A DNA stretch of 64,000 nucleotides from Holacanthus passer (lineage: Eukaryota; Chordata; Actinopteri; Pomacanthidae): assembly GCA_025331565.1 (NCBI GenBank), contig JAFREQ010000026.1:3100001-3164000 (forward strand), written 5' to 3'. The notes under the pieces were generated by a model. That model saw nothing but the letters and a program-made list of their open reading frames with translations, did not search any database and was not told the DNA's origin. Of this stretch, positions 24,401 through 39,400 are shown piece after piece (the stretch's first letter is position 1; each line of letters starts with the position of its first letter). Position numbers and translations under genes: made by a program.

Positions 24401-27400
24401 TCAAATGTAAAAATTTCCATTCCCACTAAAATTGTGACCCATCTTGTAATAAAAATATCTGTCAAAATAATCCCAATATGATTTTTTTTGCACATCGTTC
24501 AGCCCTACTGTATATTCATATATCTACGCTGTTTTGATTCTGTTTGTATGTGAAACTCAAACTTGGCCAAGATCTTAAGGCAATATCCTGTTTAAACTTG
24601 TTGGCTAAACACAGCGGGTACTAATGCAGCGCAGGAGCACTTCTCTCATCCACTCCGCACTTCATCAGCGCTGAGATCAGACAAACGTGATAAACACTGT
24701 CAAAAACACACTGGACGCTCAGATGGAAACGGCTCAGGAGAGGCGCGAGGGAATGGATGGAGAGTGTGAAAAAAGAGGGAGGAAGATGGATTCCTCGACT
24801 TACAGTTAGAGGTTTGTCTTTGGACAATTCGACTACATAAAGTATAAACAGAACATTTTAAACCAACAACGGCCTCATGGTGATTTGTGTAGCTGAGCCC
24901 AGAACGCAGCTGGCTGGATGGACTGTGTTCTCTGTTAATAAATGACCCGAGGAACAGAAACACAAACACCATAAACTAGCATGATTACTTTGACATGGAC
25001 TCAGTTGAGCAGCAGCCTGCATACTGCATGCGAGCGAGAGGGGATCTAGTTTCAAAACACATGTCAGCTCGGAGGTGACTTTCCGCCCTCACAAGGCCGC
25101 ACCTCTGCTACACAGTATAATGCATAGGATGAGTGTCAGAGGTGATGTTTCAATACACAAGATGATCCTAATTAGTCTCTAAAGGCTGTTTCCTTCCCAT
25201 ATTCATGGTGCGTGTGTCAAACTGTGTATATTCCACCTGCTTTTCATCTGTTAATAGATCCTGTCAGCTCTGCTCCTCGTGGTCATTCACACTCACTCAC
25301 ATAAACAAATCAGGTCAGCAACACATGCAAGTCCAAGTTAGTCCTGGTTCAGCTGCGCTTCACCTCAGCCAAGCCCAAGCAGAAAGGTAAACACATTATT
25401 CCATGAAAAGCAGTAGAGTGAGATCTTTTCTCATAATGACAGCAAGGAATTCTGTCAAAGGTAGCAGCTAATGTTAATAACAAATGAGATTTAGTTCAGT
25501 TTTTACAGCAAACATCTAATGCAGATTTTATTGCAATGTCAAGTCAATGAAGAAGTTTCTGCTAAAAGGACAGTACATGGCTTAGAACAACCTTAGATCC
25601 CCTCCAGACATGTTTAAATATATAAAAACACTGAGCTATGAAGAAAAATTTGTGTCTGATCTGATTTTTCCACAAAATAGTTCAATGGTGCTTTAAATTC
25701 TTAATATAAGCAAATACCGTTCTTTCCAGAAGTTGAACTGTTGGACACAAGATGTCTCCTACTAAATAAATCCTAATAAATCCAGTTAACATGCAAAAGA
25801 GATTTCCACATCACACTTGTATATTGGACCACGAGTGTCTTCCACACCCACTGTGACGTCACATCATGCTCATATGTGCATGTCTTCAAGTCTTCTAACG
25901 TCAAACTCTGCACATACATCCGTGAAGCTCAACCATCCAACAAGCAAAACACATTTCTGAGTGGAGGAGAACTCAAAGTCTTTGTTTTGTCTCCTGGCTT
26001 CGAGATTGAGGTCAAACTGTAAGATTAGTGGATGGACAAACAGTAACCTGAGTAACTGAGACCAGTTTGAATATAGAAAACATTTCCTAGAATAAGACCA
26101 ATGGGTGGTGGGATTACACTCAAGCAAGAAGACAGAAGATCCAAGAATTTGTTTTAAGGTCAGTGCAAGAGGTTTTAAATTATGCAACTACAGTCGAGAG
26201 AGAAATGAAACTACACAGAGATGAAGTGTAAAAAGACAAATTGGTTCAAATGATGGAGCTGAAGCACAAGCCTCTCCAAGCTGGCACGGAGCTAAAGACA
26301 CATAAATGGATGTCAAATATTTAAGATGACACAACCGAAGAAACTGCTCTCTTTGAAGGTGAGTATCTTATGTTCTCAGTGTGTGTGTGTGCTACTCTCA
26401 CCATTACGCTGGGGAGGACCTCGACCCATCTGCTGGTTCATGCCAAAGGGGTCCTGAGGGTTCGGGTTCATAGCACTCGTATGGAGAGCAGAGTCTGAGT
26501 TGGTTCTGTGTAGGAGGAAGAGGAGGAGGAGGAAGAGGAAAATTATGCAAAGTGTTCCAGCACCTTGGACAGAGGCAGAGGATTTCTCAGGGCCGTAAGG
26601 TCAGTGAGTCATTCTGCTTCCTGCTCTGCCTCCACACAAGCTGCATTCATCTGAAAGCTCACACTGACCTTACTCATAAACATCCTCACAGCACTGAACT
26701 CAATGTTTATCAGTCTGTGATAAAAACACTTTTTGGCTCAGTGATGAAATAACGATCACCTTAAAGGACTTCATATACTGCAAACATGCTGCTGGTTTTT
26801 ATCCCTAATCATGTTGATAAAGGGAATATTTGTCAGACTTTCCAAAATGACATGATGCTCATCCATCTTTTATGCAGTTTATAAAGGTTCAGGAAGGATC
26901 TGGAACTGATCTGACAGGGTCATCAGTCTCTTCTTGGTTGTATCTATCTAATATGAGCTGTGAATTCACACACTCACACATGTTCACCTTTCACTTACCA
27001 GGCACTCACTCACTCACTCACACACACACAGGGGCCAACCTACACAAACCCCAGAGTCCTCCATCACTCCAGCTGCGAGCTTTCTCTAGTGCTATCCATT
27101 AAGTCTCAATGGCTTCTTTCATGCGTCATTCCTACTTTTCTTCTAGTGCATCGTAGCAAATTGTAGTAATCACACTTAAGGTTGAGTCAGCTGAATTTAA
27201 TGCCATTTGTACGCTGCCAGGTTTGGTTTTCTTCTGTCAATTTATGGCAGGCAGAGTTGGCTTAGACAAAACAGAGAATCAGATAGTTCCTCAAAAAAAC
27301 AGATTTTAAAGCTTTTAAAGAGTTCACATTTTTTTGTAAATTGTTTGGTTGTCTGGGCAGATGTCAAGGCAACTGATGTCATCGTCTAAACAGGAAATAT

Positions 27401-30400
27401 GTAAATAAACATGTACATAGGAGATCAACAGAATTATCACCGGCCAGATTGTCTAAACAGCTTCTGTGTTTCTTTAAGCTGTATTTTAAATAAAAAACAT
27501 GGCAAACAACACAGTGTATGAAGGAACTATTCCAAATATGGAAAACTCATTGTATATAATAAAATAAATTTGTCATGTTTTACATTAAACAGCAAAGTCG
27601 AGGTCAACATTTCGTTACACTTGAGTAACCAAGTCAAGTTTTATCATATATTTTTCTTTACAATATACGTACACATTTCTATAACATTAGCAGTTTTATG
27701 GTCTAAATAAGTCACATTTAAAGAATACTGACATTTTGGGAAATGTGTTTATCTGCCAACTCAAGGACTGTTCAGTGGGATCAATGTCATTTTCATCTTT
27801 GTCCATTAAATATGACGTGTTTCATCTAACTTACCGTTAACATGTTGTTAGGGCAGGATATCAACCTGTAAAACTGTTTCTCTGACAACTTTGAACAAAA
27901 CCCAGCTGACTCTTAAATGTACTGGAGCCTATTTTAAACTTTTCTAAACAAAGAAAATATTTATGTGCATTTTGAACAATAAGTTTGGAGATGTAATCAC
28001 AACTCCTCTCTGTGTTCGCATGGTCCATGTGCTCTCAACTGTCAACTCAAACAGGATTTGCACTGAATGCAGAAAACATTAACAATACAAACAAAAACAA
28101 TACAAATACAACACTTGGAGAAGGATGTAAAAAGGCTGCAAGTAAGAAAATGTGAACAGGAAGCTTTGATGTTAGACTGTGAAGGAGCCATGAGTCCTAA
28201 AGCTGGGTTAGTAAGAGAGGAACTATTGATTAATCCTTCAGAAGTTCAATCTGAAGATGAGCGGGAAACTACAAGGGAAAAAAATTAATAAACCATAACA
28301 GTTTTGATTTTGAGATTCTGCGGCCGTCTATCTCAGTGCTTCAAAGGAAGAAAGGAGGGGATTATTGAGATGTTACAAATCAGGCAGAGATTTACAAAGG
28401 ATAGAAACCAGGACGCAATGTAGTCAAGAGAGATTGCAAAAGGACAAAGAACAGAATTGTTGGCCTCTGTGTGAGCGAGGGATAAAGCGGTAAAGACAGA
28501 CAGAGGGAAAGAGGGAGATAAGAGAGAAAGAGGGGGGTCAAGGGTCACCTGTTGAGTTGTGATATTAATCTAAACCCAGGCCGTTTTTCCTCAGTCCATG
28601 GCTGCTGTTCCCTTCAAAGAGAGACAGAGGAAAAGAAGGACAGACAAATTTACTGGGTGAAAGCAGAGACCCCTGGCTCCTGTCTTAAAGGCTGTGAGGA
28701 AGAAAATATCTTAGTAAAAAATCATGATGACTCTATGTTGGCGTATGTGTGGAAGGAAGAAAGACCCTGGACAACACTCAGATAAGCACAATACTGTTGT
28801 ATATTGGAGGAAAACAGAAAGACCGAATAATTTAAAAGCAGAGAGTGAAGACAGATGAGTTGGAAGAAATGAAGACAAACAAAGACAGAAGTGCTAACGA
28901 GAACAATGACTGCAAGCCAGGTTTATAAACCTGCAGCTGAGAGCAGTTACAAGCTGTTCTCCCATATCTAATGGGGAGAGAAAACTGGTGCAACACATCC
29001 AGCTCTCTGGGGGAACGGCCGGCCAGAGAGAAACGACGTAAACAACTTGATGTGAAGGGTCATTGTCAAAGCCTGAAACGGTGGAGTGGGAACAGTGACT
29101 AAGTGGATTTTTCTGAAGCGTTCAGCAAAAAGGGGTCTTGACTCTTCCTTCGGCTGAAAGTACAGAGAAGCAACCAGTGATTTTTTTTAACTGGCACAAC
29201 TAGACTTCTAAAAATACAAATGGTCCACGAAAGAACTTAAACGTCCCATTAGTGCTGGACCACCCTTCTTTTCAGCCGTGCTGGTGGTCTTGTTCTCGGT
29301 ATGCTTGCTTACAGGGAATAGCCACAAAATTGTGGTACTTTTGTTGTTTATTAACTTTAATTAAAGAAGTGGATTCTGTGTTCTTCATCCAAAGAACACT
29401 ATACCACTTATGTTTAAAAAGTTATTTCTGTTTATTAGAACTTGGGTCTTATTTCAAAGTTTTGGTTATCATCTCTTTTGGTTAGGATAACACTGTACTG
29501 AAAACAATTGCTGAGATCTAAGAACACTGTGACATCTTAAGCATGAAGTCAGACAGGTCAAGAAACACAAGAGGTCACATGATCTGACGGGATGTTTAAA
29601 TAAATAAATAAATAAATAAAAAGCCAACAGTTTATCCAGATTATCTAAACCACTTGAGGAGGAAGTTTTTCATGTCTTGACATATTTTTTGTGACGTTAT
29701 CACATTCCCAGATCTCAGCAATTAACTTGCTGAGTACAATGATATTATGATAGGAATGTTGGACAACAGGGCCAACTGAGGGGCCTGGGGCAAAAAGATG
29801 AACCCTTTCCACCCACTCTCTGTACATTTAAGTATGCTTCATGTTACCTTTAATTACCCATCAGGTACAAACAGTTGTCTCTCATTTCCCACAGAAACAG
29901 TAACAGCCCTATGCAGCATCGTTACCACGGAACCAGCAGGGGGCACTTACATTCATGAATGCATCTTTACCCTGGTGAATTGTTGTGTGTTCAAACAACA
30001 GGTGGCATTTGTGAGTGAGGTGGAGCCCAAGAACATCTCTGGGATCCCAACCTACTGCACAGTGGTAGTACTACAGTACAACGCGTTAACTGCAAACTTT
30101 TGGCCAAGATCGAGGAGGTCGGGCAACACAGAGAACATGAAACATACAGTGAGTAACACGGGCAGCAGGAGGCCAGGAAATGGACGGTGAATGTTATAAA
30201 AGGCAATTTGAGAAAGAAAACCTGATGTATTAAGATAAGATATACATTTATTCATCTCACAGTGGGGAAATTTACATTTGTATTAAATTTACATTTAATT
30301 TTGTTGTTGACAGCATTTCACAAATTATTTGAAGTTCCCCAAACTCAAAAAACCACTAATGTTGAAGGAAGTTTAGGGACTTTTCCCCTGTGATATGTAA

Positions 30401-33400
30401 AATGTGTTTAGAGTTTATTAGTTTCATGTTTACTGGTAATAAAAGTTTTCAACTTTTGGTTAATTGATTTAACATAAATATGGACCGTGTAAGCACAATA
30501 TCAATAGAAATACTTAAGGAACTGAAACTAGATTTTGACACAGAGTCCATCGAAATTTAATCTTCTTTCATCTTTAAGCCTTTCAGGTTATAATAAACGG
30601 GAAATTATCCTTTAAAGAAATCTTGTGAATGATCAAATAACACATTCTTCTTCTTTCAAATTAAAAGTTCAATTCATAAGCAATAAATCCAGCCCTGTTT
30701 TGGTGTCTTGGCCTGGAATGATAAGTAGCTCGTGGTGGCTAATGTTAGCAAACGTTAGATAGACACAGCTGTGCAACTGACACTTCTGAGTCTGTTCCTG
30801 ACTTCATGACTCTTCTCTACTTGTGCTACACCAACACATTTGACCATTATTCCATTATTGTGACCACACTTGCTGTTAATCAGTTTCACTTTCAAAAGAA
30901 AAACATTGAAACGCTTTTGTATGACCTGAAACATGCTGGATAGTCAGACTAAAAACAAGGCTTTTATTAAGGCTTTAGAAATTCAACATGAAGCAACATT
31001 ACAGCCTGTAGGTCTCCAGTCATACTACAGGGGGCCATCTCTGACGCGACAGTGTCCTTTCATGCACTGAGACAGCGAGAGTAAAAACAAAAGCAGACAA
31101 ACTACAACACCTCCATGTGTGTCACATCACCTAGTTTAGCCACTGTTTGTCACCGTTGGGTGTAATAGCTTATATTTATATTTAGATATGTGATGCAGGC
31201 TGTGGAATGCAGATGAGCTCTGGCACTCCACCCATCTGACAACAGATATCAGTCTGACACAATGACATGTTTTTGTTTGTTACTGCTGGATTATTATTAA
31301 GAAGTTGGTGTTTATGAGCACAAACACTGGTCGTTTTTAAGGGAGTGCTACAATCAGACCACTTAGATGGAAGATAAAAAGCCCTCGAGAATCACCACAC
31401 CACATCTCCCAAAGAAGACATTTTAAGATCTCTCCTCTGGAAAGCCCTTCTGCAGAGCAATCTTCAGGGAGCCTGGTCTGAGATTTCATCCCAAGAGAGG
31501 CTGGTACAGGAATAGCAGGCCAAAGATGGGTGCATGGAAGAGGAGGGCGTGGGAGTGGATCAAGGCTCTGACCCTGAAACAGATGGCCTCCGAAGGGACG
31601 CATCCACGGCTGGACTCAGGTCCGATGCCTGATGACCTCAGGAACCAACCCTCCTCTAAGAAATCCTCCTAGACACCGGCACAGTAATACTGACACGCCA
31701 CATTTCCGAACAAGCACTATACTTTGAGTAAACTCTATAGGTCAGATGGAGGATATAGAAAATCGTGGCCCAACTCACTACAGATGGACAAAGTTGAGAA
31801 GTCCCTACTTGAAAAAAACAACCTCAACCAAATCCAGAGAGATGATAAAATCTGTTGGCCAGACTGCTGGTCATGGAGCGGTTAAAGGCTATGTGAACAG
31901 CTCTGTTCCCCTGCATTTCTGTCATGCCGGACAATCCCTTAGCACTGCCTCCAAGTCTTGAACTAAAAGAGGCTGGAAAACTTGGCAAGAGTCATCTTAA
32001 TACAAACAACAGTAAAAAATATAATGTAAGTGCAACCAAAAACAAGCAGCCTTTCAAAATCTGCATGTTTGCTGCACACCTCTCTCTGTCTCCTCCTTCT
32101 CAGTCGTCAGTGCTGGAAAGGCTCTGCATGCAGCAGATAGCTGATCACTTGTGATAGTTAAAGCCATGAAACAGTTAAAGAGCTCTGTGGCTCTTCTCCA
32201 GAACTGACTGGCGGTAATGTAGTGCAGATGTGGTTGGCGTTGTAAACACTTACCGCCCCACTCTCCCCTGAGACGGACAAGCAGGGAATCTGCCTCTCAT
32301 TGCAACAACACGAGAGCCTAAGATCATTACCATGGATGGATATTAAGATGAGGCACTGATCTGTGCTTTGGACAAGAGGAAAAATGAGAGTAGATTACCA
32401 GCAATCTCTACTAAAGGAGTGTAATAAAAGAGAATTTTCTTCAATGGGATTTCCCAACAGGCTACTGGAAGAAGAGCCTCCCTAATCTGGCTAGACTTCA
32501 GTCCAGACTCTGATTTCAGATGTCCCCTCCAACAGTGTGTTGTGTCTTTACTTAAACACAACACAGATTGTGCAAAAGCAAGCTTATGTACTGTTCAATC
32601 ATTCTGGCCACATATACAGTTTACAGGACAAGGACACTTATGAAATATTGCTGTTGAAATGACATTAATCATGATGTAATTTGTGAAATTATCAGGCTGC
32701 AAAGGAAACATCTGTCGTGAGTATGACCATGACAAGTGATGCAATTTTGCCCCTGAAGCCAAGAAGTTGATCAAATGTTACACGACAATTCATAACTAGT
32801 GAAAGCAACTGAAAATTAATTACGGGAATTATGCAGCTGTCATACCTTGAAAAGTCAGTGGTGGTATAACTCCTGTTCCATCTAACTATTTCTATGTAAC
32901 ATTAATCTCCATCTTTTTCTTTTTCCATTATACTCTTTCACATGCTCTGTGAGTCTGTAAATCAACCATGGATCATAAAAGTCTAATTCACTTACGACAT
33001 CCTGCCAGAGCCCGATAGGCAAAGTTTCAGGTGGGTTTACTAGCCAGCTTTTTTACATAGCAGGAGCACAGAGAGCTACTAGAAATAAGAGCAAGCAAGG
33101 AGCACCAATGTTTGTCTTGGCCGAACCTTTTAAAAAAAAAAAAAAAGATGCAAGCCACAAAGAGCATTAAAGATCGAAATCAAATCAGAATGTTATTTTA
33201 AAAGTGAGCTAGTCACACCCCTAATTTAACTATGGTCAAAACATAATTACCACTAAAAACCAGGATATGTGGACATTAAGTAGATTTGAGTTTGAGTGCT
33301 CTCCAAGCTTTCAGACTCAGTTCAGACCAGTACGAAGGGGAAACTTCTATATCTCTGCCTGTGACAGTGAAGTGGGCCAAAATCCACCACTGAGGGGAAG

Positions 33401-36400
33401 TTTATCCCTGTTACACACTGTGACAACAATCTGCTGCAGGTTGGAGCAGGAGGCTCGACTTGGCCTGCAGAGACTTGACAGAGCTGATGCCAATCACATA
33501 TACAGGCCTATCGGAGGGGAATGAAGAAAGAATCAAAGGGAGAGATAAGCGTGAGTCGAGATAAATGGTCATCTCAAGGTTACAGGAAAATATTTTTGTT
33601 TACGTAACCTTGTTTAAAAAAAGGGAGATTGTGATTGAACAGATATAACCAAAAAGAGGACGGTTATGTCCACAGAGACCATGTATGACAATCAATGGAA
33701 AATAATTGAGTCACAAACTGGTTCATTACTTTTCAGCATAGTAAGAACGTGTTTCTGCCACAGAAAGATTGACTTCATGAAGAGTATGAATGAGTCTATT
33801 AGTCAAGCATGCATGTGCCTTCATGACAGAAAACATAATTACTTAATTAAATGAAAATGGTTGTCACATTTTTTCATACTCTAACTGAAGATTAGATGAC
33901 ATGATGTAGATCTTTCATTGAGATACACAGTCTGGAACAAAGCAGCGTAAATTAAACGTGAGAGTCTGCGTTCGGTGCTTTGTGCCACATGGCTCTCCCA
34001 CAAACACACCCACTCTGAGAACACTGACGTCTGGTTGCTCTGTGAGGACGTTTGTCAGCCAACCTGTTTTGTGCTGTCAACAATGATGAGAGGGCGTGGG
34101 CCTTATTCACTTCTTCAGCACAAGCTGTTAAAGTACGCTCAACACGGAGCCTGGCGAATGTCTGTGTCGGCGCTGCGCAAGAAGACGAGGCAGGGTGATT
34201 GGCGGCCGGCCAAACCAGCATACAAAACACAAGTGTGGAGACAGAGCAAGAGTGAAAGGGAGTGAGTGGGGAGGAGCTTGGCTGAGCTTTTTTATCACAG
34301 GGCCATAATTCACTCCCTTGTAAACACAGAGGAAAAGCTGTAGACCAATACCCTGACTGCTCTACGTGGGCACAACCAGAGCTGGAAAAAGGGATCGTGC
34401 AGCATACATCAAGGTCAGCTGGTGTGGCACTGCTTTCCAGCAGGTACTGCTATTGGATTCCTGCAAAGTTAGAGATTGTGCACCACAGGGCAGTGGTGCT
34501 GTGACAACAGAAAATCCCTAAACAGTAGGACAACTGCTGTTGGGCATGACCTTTAAAGCAAAAGGCTATCTGTCAAACACCTTTAGGTAGACGCAGCCTC
34601 CGTGGGGCTCACACAGCATCCTGACACTCCAAACATTCGTGCAGAAACAATGAAGGCCAATAACTCCACCAGCCTCAGCTCTGCTCTGAACATCCACTGA
34701 TCATATACACTTTTGATTTGTGTTTGATCGAGAGGGCTGGTGTCTGGATATAGAAAGATAATACTAGTAGGCACAGAGAAGCTTGATACAGGAAACAGAC
34801 TGGCAAGAGGAAACAGTTCCTGTTGTAAAACAATCTAGTTAGAGGAAGAAGAGAAGACAATAAACATTTTGTCAGCAACTCAACAGATGTACTACTCACC
34901 TTCTCCAGTTGTTGTCCAGAGGTGGGGACAGGTACACTGCTCCATATGGAGAACTCTCTATGTGGGTCGCAGTTAAGGAAATTTTCAGCACAAACGGAAA
35001 CATCATTGTGACATCAAGTTAATTTTCTAAAGACTACATGTGTGTACTTCCATGTTATTACATATTACCACACAGAAAGAAATAGAAGACAATGGGAACT
35101 CAACACATTTACAATGACTTGACAACAGTCTACTTCACCAGGACTGTATTTATAACTACAGCTCTAAACTCAAACATGCATGACATAAAACCTCAGAGGA
35201 TGGCAGTAGAACATGTTCAAAGAGAAAAGAAAGCATTCATATTAGGAGCACATTCTCATCAAAGTCCTACTGCAGTGAAAGACAAGTACGAACAATAGAG
35301 CTGCCTTTTCAGACACTTAATGAAACAATGACAGCATTATTTGATTCACTACTGAATGGAGAGGCAGTTCCTGGCTTTGTCTGTGAAAGGGCAGGACTTA
35401 AGGAGGGTGGTGTTTCGTCTTGCCGACAGTCACTCTTTTAGAGTTTGCAAGTTGAGCGCCTCTGACTTGAAACGGCCTCCTGTGTGGGTAGCTGCTTCGA
35501 GAGGGGTGTTCAAAACGATCAACAAAACAAATTAAAGGAGAGATGTGGTGCCACACAAGGCCAACAACTGCTCTACACAGCATCTGCTTAGGCCTTGAAT
35601 AAATGATTATCAGTGGTGAGACAGATTTACAGAGACTGGAGCCCTGCTATCGCTCATCCCCACTCAAACAAAACATGGGATAAGCCCCTTTTCAAATATA
35701 CATAAATACAACTAAGTGGAAAGGACACTATTGTGATTTCTCCAGACACAGAGGAGGGAAGGGAACAATCTTGTCAAACTGGTTATTTGACTGGTTCATG
35801 TGCTCTTACATAAGACCTGTCAGCAACTATAATGGTCGGGTCAACCCCCAACTGTAGATGGCACAGTTAGGTTGTGTGTCCAGCATGAAGGAACGATACA
35901 CACACACACACCATACTAGCAGTGACTGTTAAATTGGGATATAATTCAAAAAACATCCATTTTTTAAACCAATCGAAGCCACAAACCACTTTTCCATTTT
36001 CAAAATATGGCATTATGGTTGGACAAAGCCAGAGCCACGAAGTGCACAACACATTTTCATTTTCAAGATGGCTCCCTGTCGCCATCATTTAAACCACTCT
36101 CCACAGCAGATGGCTCAACTGAAGGCTCAACTGAAGGGTTCAGATATCAATACAAGACTATGAATCTAACCAGCGATTCAAACACTCGATTCACACATTT
36201 TGAATCATGCACTGTATTTTTGTTCTGATATCAGTAGTTTTGCAGAAGTGGAGAAACACAGAAAGGAGATTGGCCCTAAAGCTAAATATTGCTATAGCTT
36301 AAAAAAATTACTAACTCTTACAACTAAACAGCTCACTGACATTTGCAGTATCCTGGTTTCTGCAAGAATTTCCCTTCAGGCGTCACTGCATCAATACAGA

Positions 36401-39400
36401 ATCACACTGTTTTCACTTTCAGCATGAAGTAAGTATTTATAGTTTGGAATGTGAATAGTGATTGTGGAATAGGACACTTATTTCTTACACTGGTTTGTGG
36501 AGCTTAAGTTGCAAGATGAGTATTAAGAGAAGACCAAGAATCCTCTTTCATAGGATTCATTTCACACACATGCACAGTATGCCCATGTGTGGAGCCAGCA
36601 CCACCCAACAAATACAAGGGCCAACTGCTTCTTTTTTGACACTAACAAGAGCAGACTTTTATAGGAGTGCCTCCACCCAGGATGTATACATTACAGTGTG
36701 TTCTACATTACAGCACATATCCACAATACACAAGAACATTTAACACAAACCACAGAGCTTGCTTATATTGCCTAAATTAATTTAAATTACATTGTGATCA
36801 ATCAGGAACCCTTTGACACAGTCTTTCAAGTATGTTAGGAGTTCTGCTATACTGGTTGAACTTTTCAATTTAAACTTCCTCCTCAATGTATGTCTCCACC
36901 GTCTACTGTACACATCAGCCCTGCCCGCAAATGAAAAACATGCATGACTCTATACAAACTGTAGAATAAAGTTTCATCAACAATGTCAAACTGCACTGAC
37001 AATGACAGAAAAACTAATGTGCATTTGTGGAATGTTTTCCTCAACATAACGCATACATCCTAATGACCATTACAATATGCATCTGTTCAGATTGTTCTCT
37101 GTGGAAATATACGCTGGTTTGACATCGCATGCTGGGACACAGGACAAACTCCCCTCCAGCCTTCACACACCAGAGTGACAGGTCACTGAATCATCTTCGT
37201 CCTGAGGCAGGAAATAAACAGATCTGCTTACTAAAACACTATGTGGGGGGACTGTGATGGATCAGTGGGCTAAGTAGTGTTTCATGTAAATGCGACATAT
37301 TGGGTGTGAATCCAGATCAGGAGGTTGAATCCATGTCCTGTATCTCTTAACACAAACTATCGCATTAACTATATATTATTTCTAAAGAACATTTTTTAAA
37401 ACCAAATACACAAAATGTCTTATAAAAAACGTATTTTATAAGACAACTAAGTAATAATATCGATGCAGGAGAAGAGGCACCACACTGTAGTGACATTAAT
37501 GTGGTTAGATCACAAATGTACTGTTTAGTGTTTCTGTTAACTCAACAGGTCTAATGACCAGTTATAAGAAATAACTGCTTTTATGTGACCATGTATAGAG
37601 CTAGAACAGGAGCTGTACACAGGGATCTTGGTCTTTCTGCACTCCAAATTGAACACGTGATAATTCCCAAGGTGCTTATACCAACTTCTTCAGAGGTACA
37701 GCCTTAAACTTGAAAATTGATTTGCAAGTAAGTACAAGTGCTTTAATTTTGGTTAATTTTCAGGCCAGTATTTCCAAATTACACAAGGCAATCTATTATT
37801 TGATAACAGCTGCTATTCACTGTGGTTCTAAATCTAACAACTGACTTATGTGTCTGTTTTCTGTACTACATGAGATACTGCCACATGTGATCACTGACTG
37901 GTAACATTCATGGTGATTGGCTGTCCGTTGTTAATGGGAGCAGTTTTTATGCATAACTGGCTCATAAAACTTAAAAGCCTGAAATAATATGACTACAAAC
38001 AAAGGAATGCATAACCAAAACAGCAACATGATCAAGAAGAAATGGGACTTTTTTCTGTTCTTTCTCACTCCAACTCTAAGGAGACTCTGGGGAAGTGGAT
38101 TTTAAAAGGTGTAGCAGAAAGTTTAAGTGCAAACACGTACTCCTCTGTTCCTCATTCTGTCATCATTACAACGATTAGACCCTTCTGCAGCTTCCTCATT
38201 AAACACACACACACACACAAAGCTGCTGCATTTAAATGCAAAATACACACAACCTAAGTGTGCACTCAGAGTATGCTGAGAATCTCCTACTGACAATGTC
38301 CATTAGGCATAAGTAAAGCGCACTGTCTCTGCGTCACATTTCAAATTAGCATAATGACTAATTCTGCTCCTGAGGCTACAAAACAGCTGCCTACACTGGT
38401 GAGTGTCGTCACGCTTGAAACCACACCACAAACGCAAACCACCATGAAAAAAAACTATAAAAAAGACAATGAAGACCAACCACCTGGAAGCCACAACACT
38501 TCCACATCACTGATTTACCCTTTGAGATCTCCTACTGTCAATGATTTAGCCTTGGAAGGATATCTGCCGTCCGTGCTTGTCGATGGGTCGGCGGTGGGGA
38601 GAGTTGATGCGGTTGCGGTCTCTGTGGACCCTCTCGACCAGCCCATGGTGGCGGGTCCCTCTGACCGAGTCCAAACCTGAAGGAAAGCCACCCTGAGAAA
38701 GAGACATAAGACACATAAGATTGCAGTTTTCCACAGGCTGGCAGGGAGACAGGAAGAGGAGCATCTGACCTGATCCTTTGTCAAATGCAATATTAATCAA
38801 ACCTCAGTTGTATCTGAATGCAGTACTGTGCTCCAATTTTGTTCCTTTAGCAAAAACCATTATTTCACTTGCATCCATGCCTCAACTGAAGTCTGAATCA
38901 TCAGTATTTTATAAAGCGATGCACCATTTTACTAAATTGTATTGTAACAATCACCGGCTATTATACAGTCATGTGATGACTGCTGAGTTTCAAATGGGTT
39001 TTTAGGTCATGGCTCTTCAAACACAAAGGACTGCTGATTAACACTACAGACACAAAGACACAATTAAATATACTCTCTCTAGTTTAGTAATGACACAGAA
39101 TAACACATGACCTATGCTGCCATGTACTATTGTGGGTTTAGTTAAAAAATACTACAAATAATAAAAAATAGATTTAAAAGCCCCATTGGTACATCACAGC
39201 AAAGAAATTAATGTAGTAAAGACAAAAAGTACTCTTATGCCAATATATCATGCAATAAAATTAGAATAAAACCAAAATGCACTCTAATGCCAGTGCACTT
39301 AATATAATAATGAATAACAGTCAAACATAGTCACTTTGAGCATAGCACCAGTCAGAGTAAATAGTATGCAGGAGGATGCAGAGGAAAGAATTACATACAT

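Noticed and set aside
38671..38680. Alternative acceptor CTTCAG for CRTC3 exon 3
   Set aside because: It would break the phase with exon 2, which ends in phase 0; the upstream CTCAG keeps the frame.
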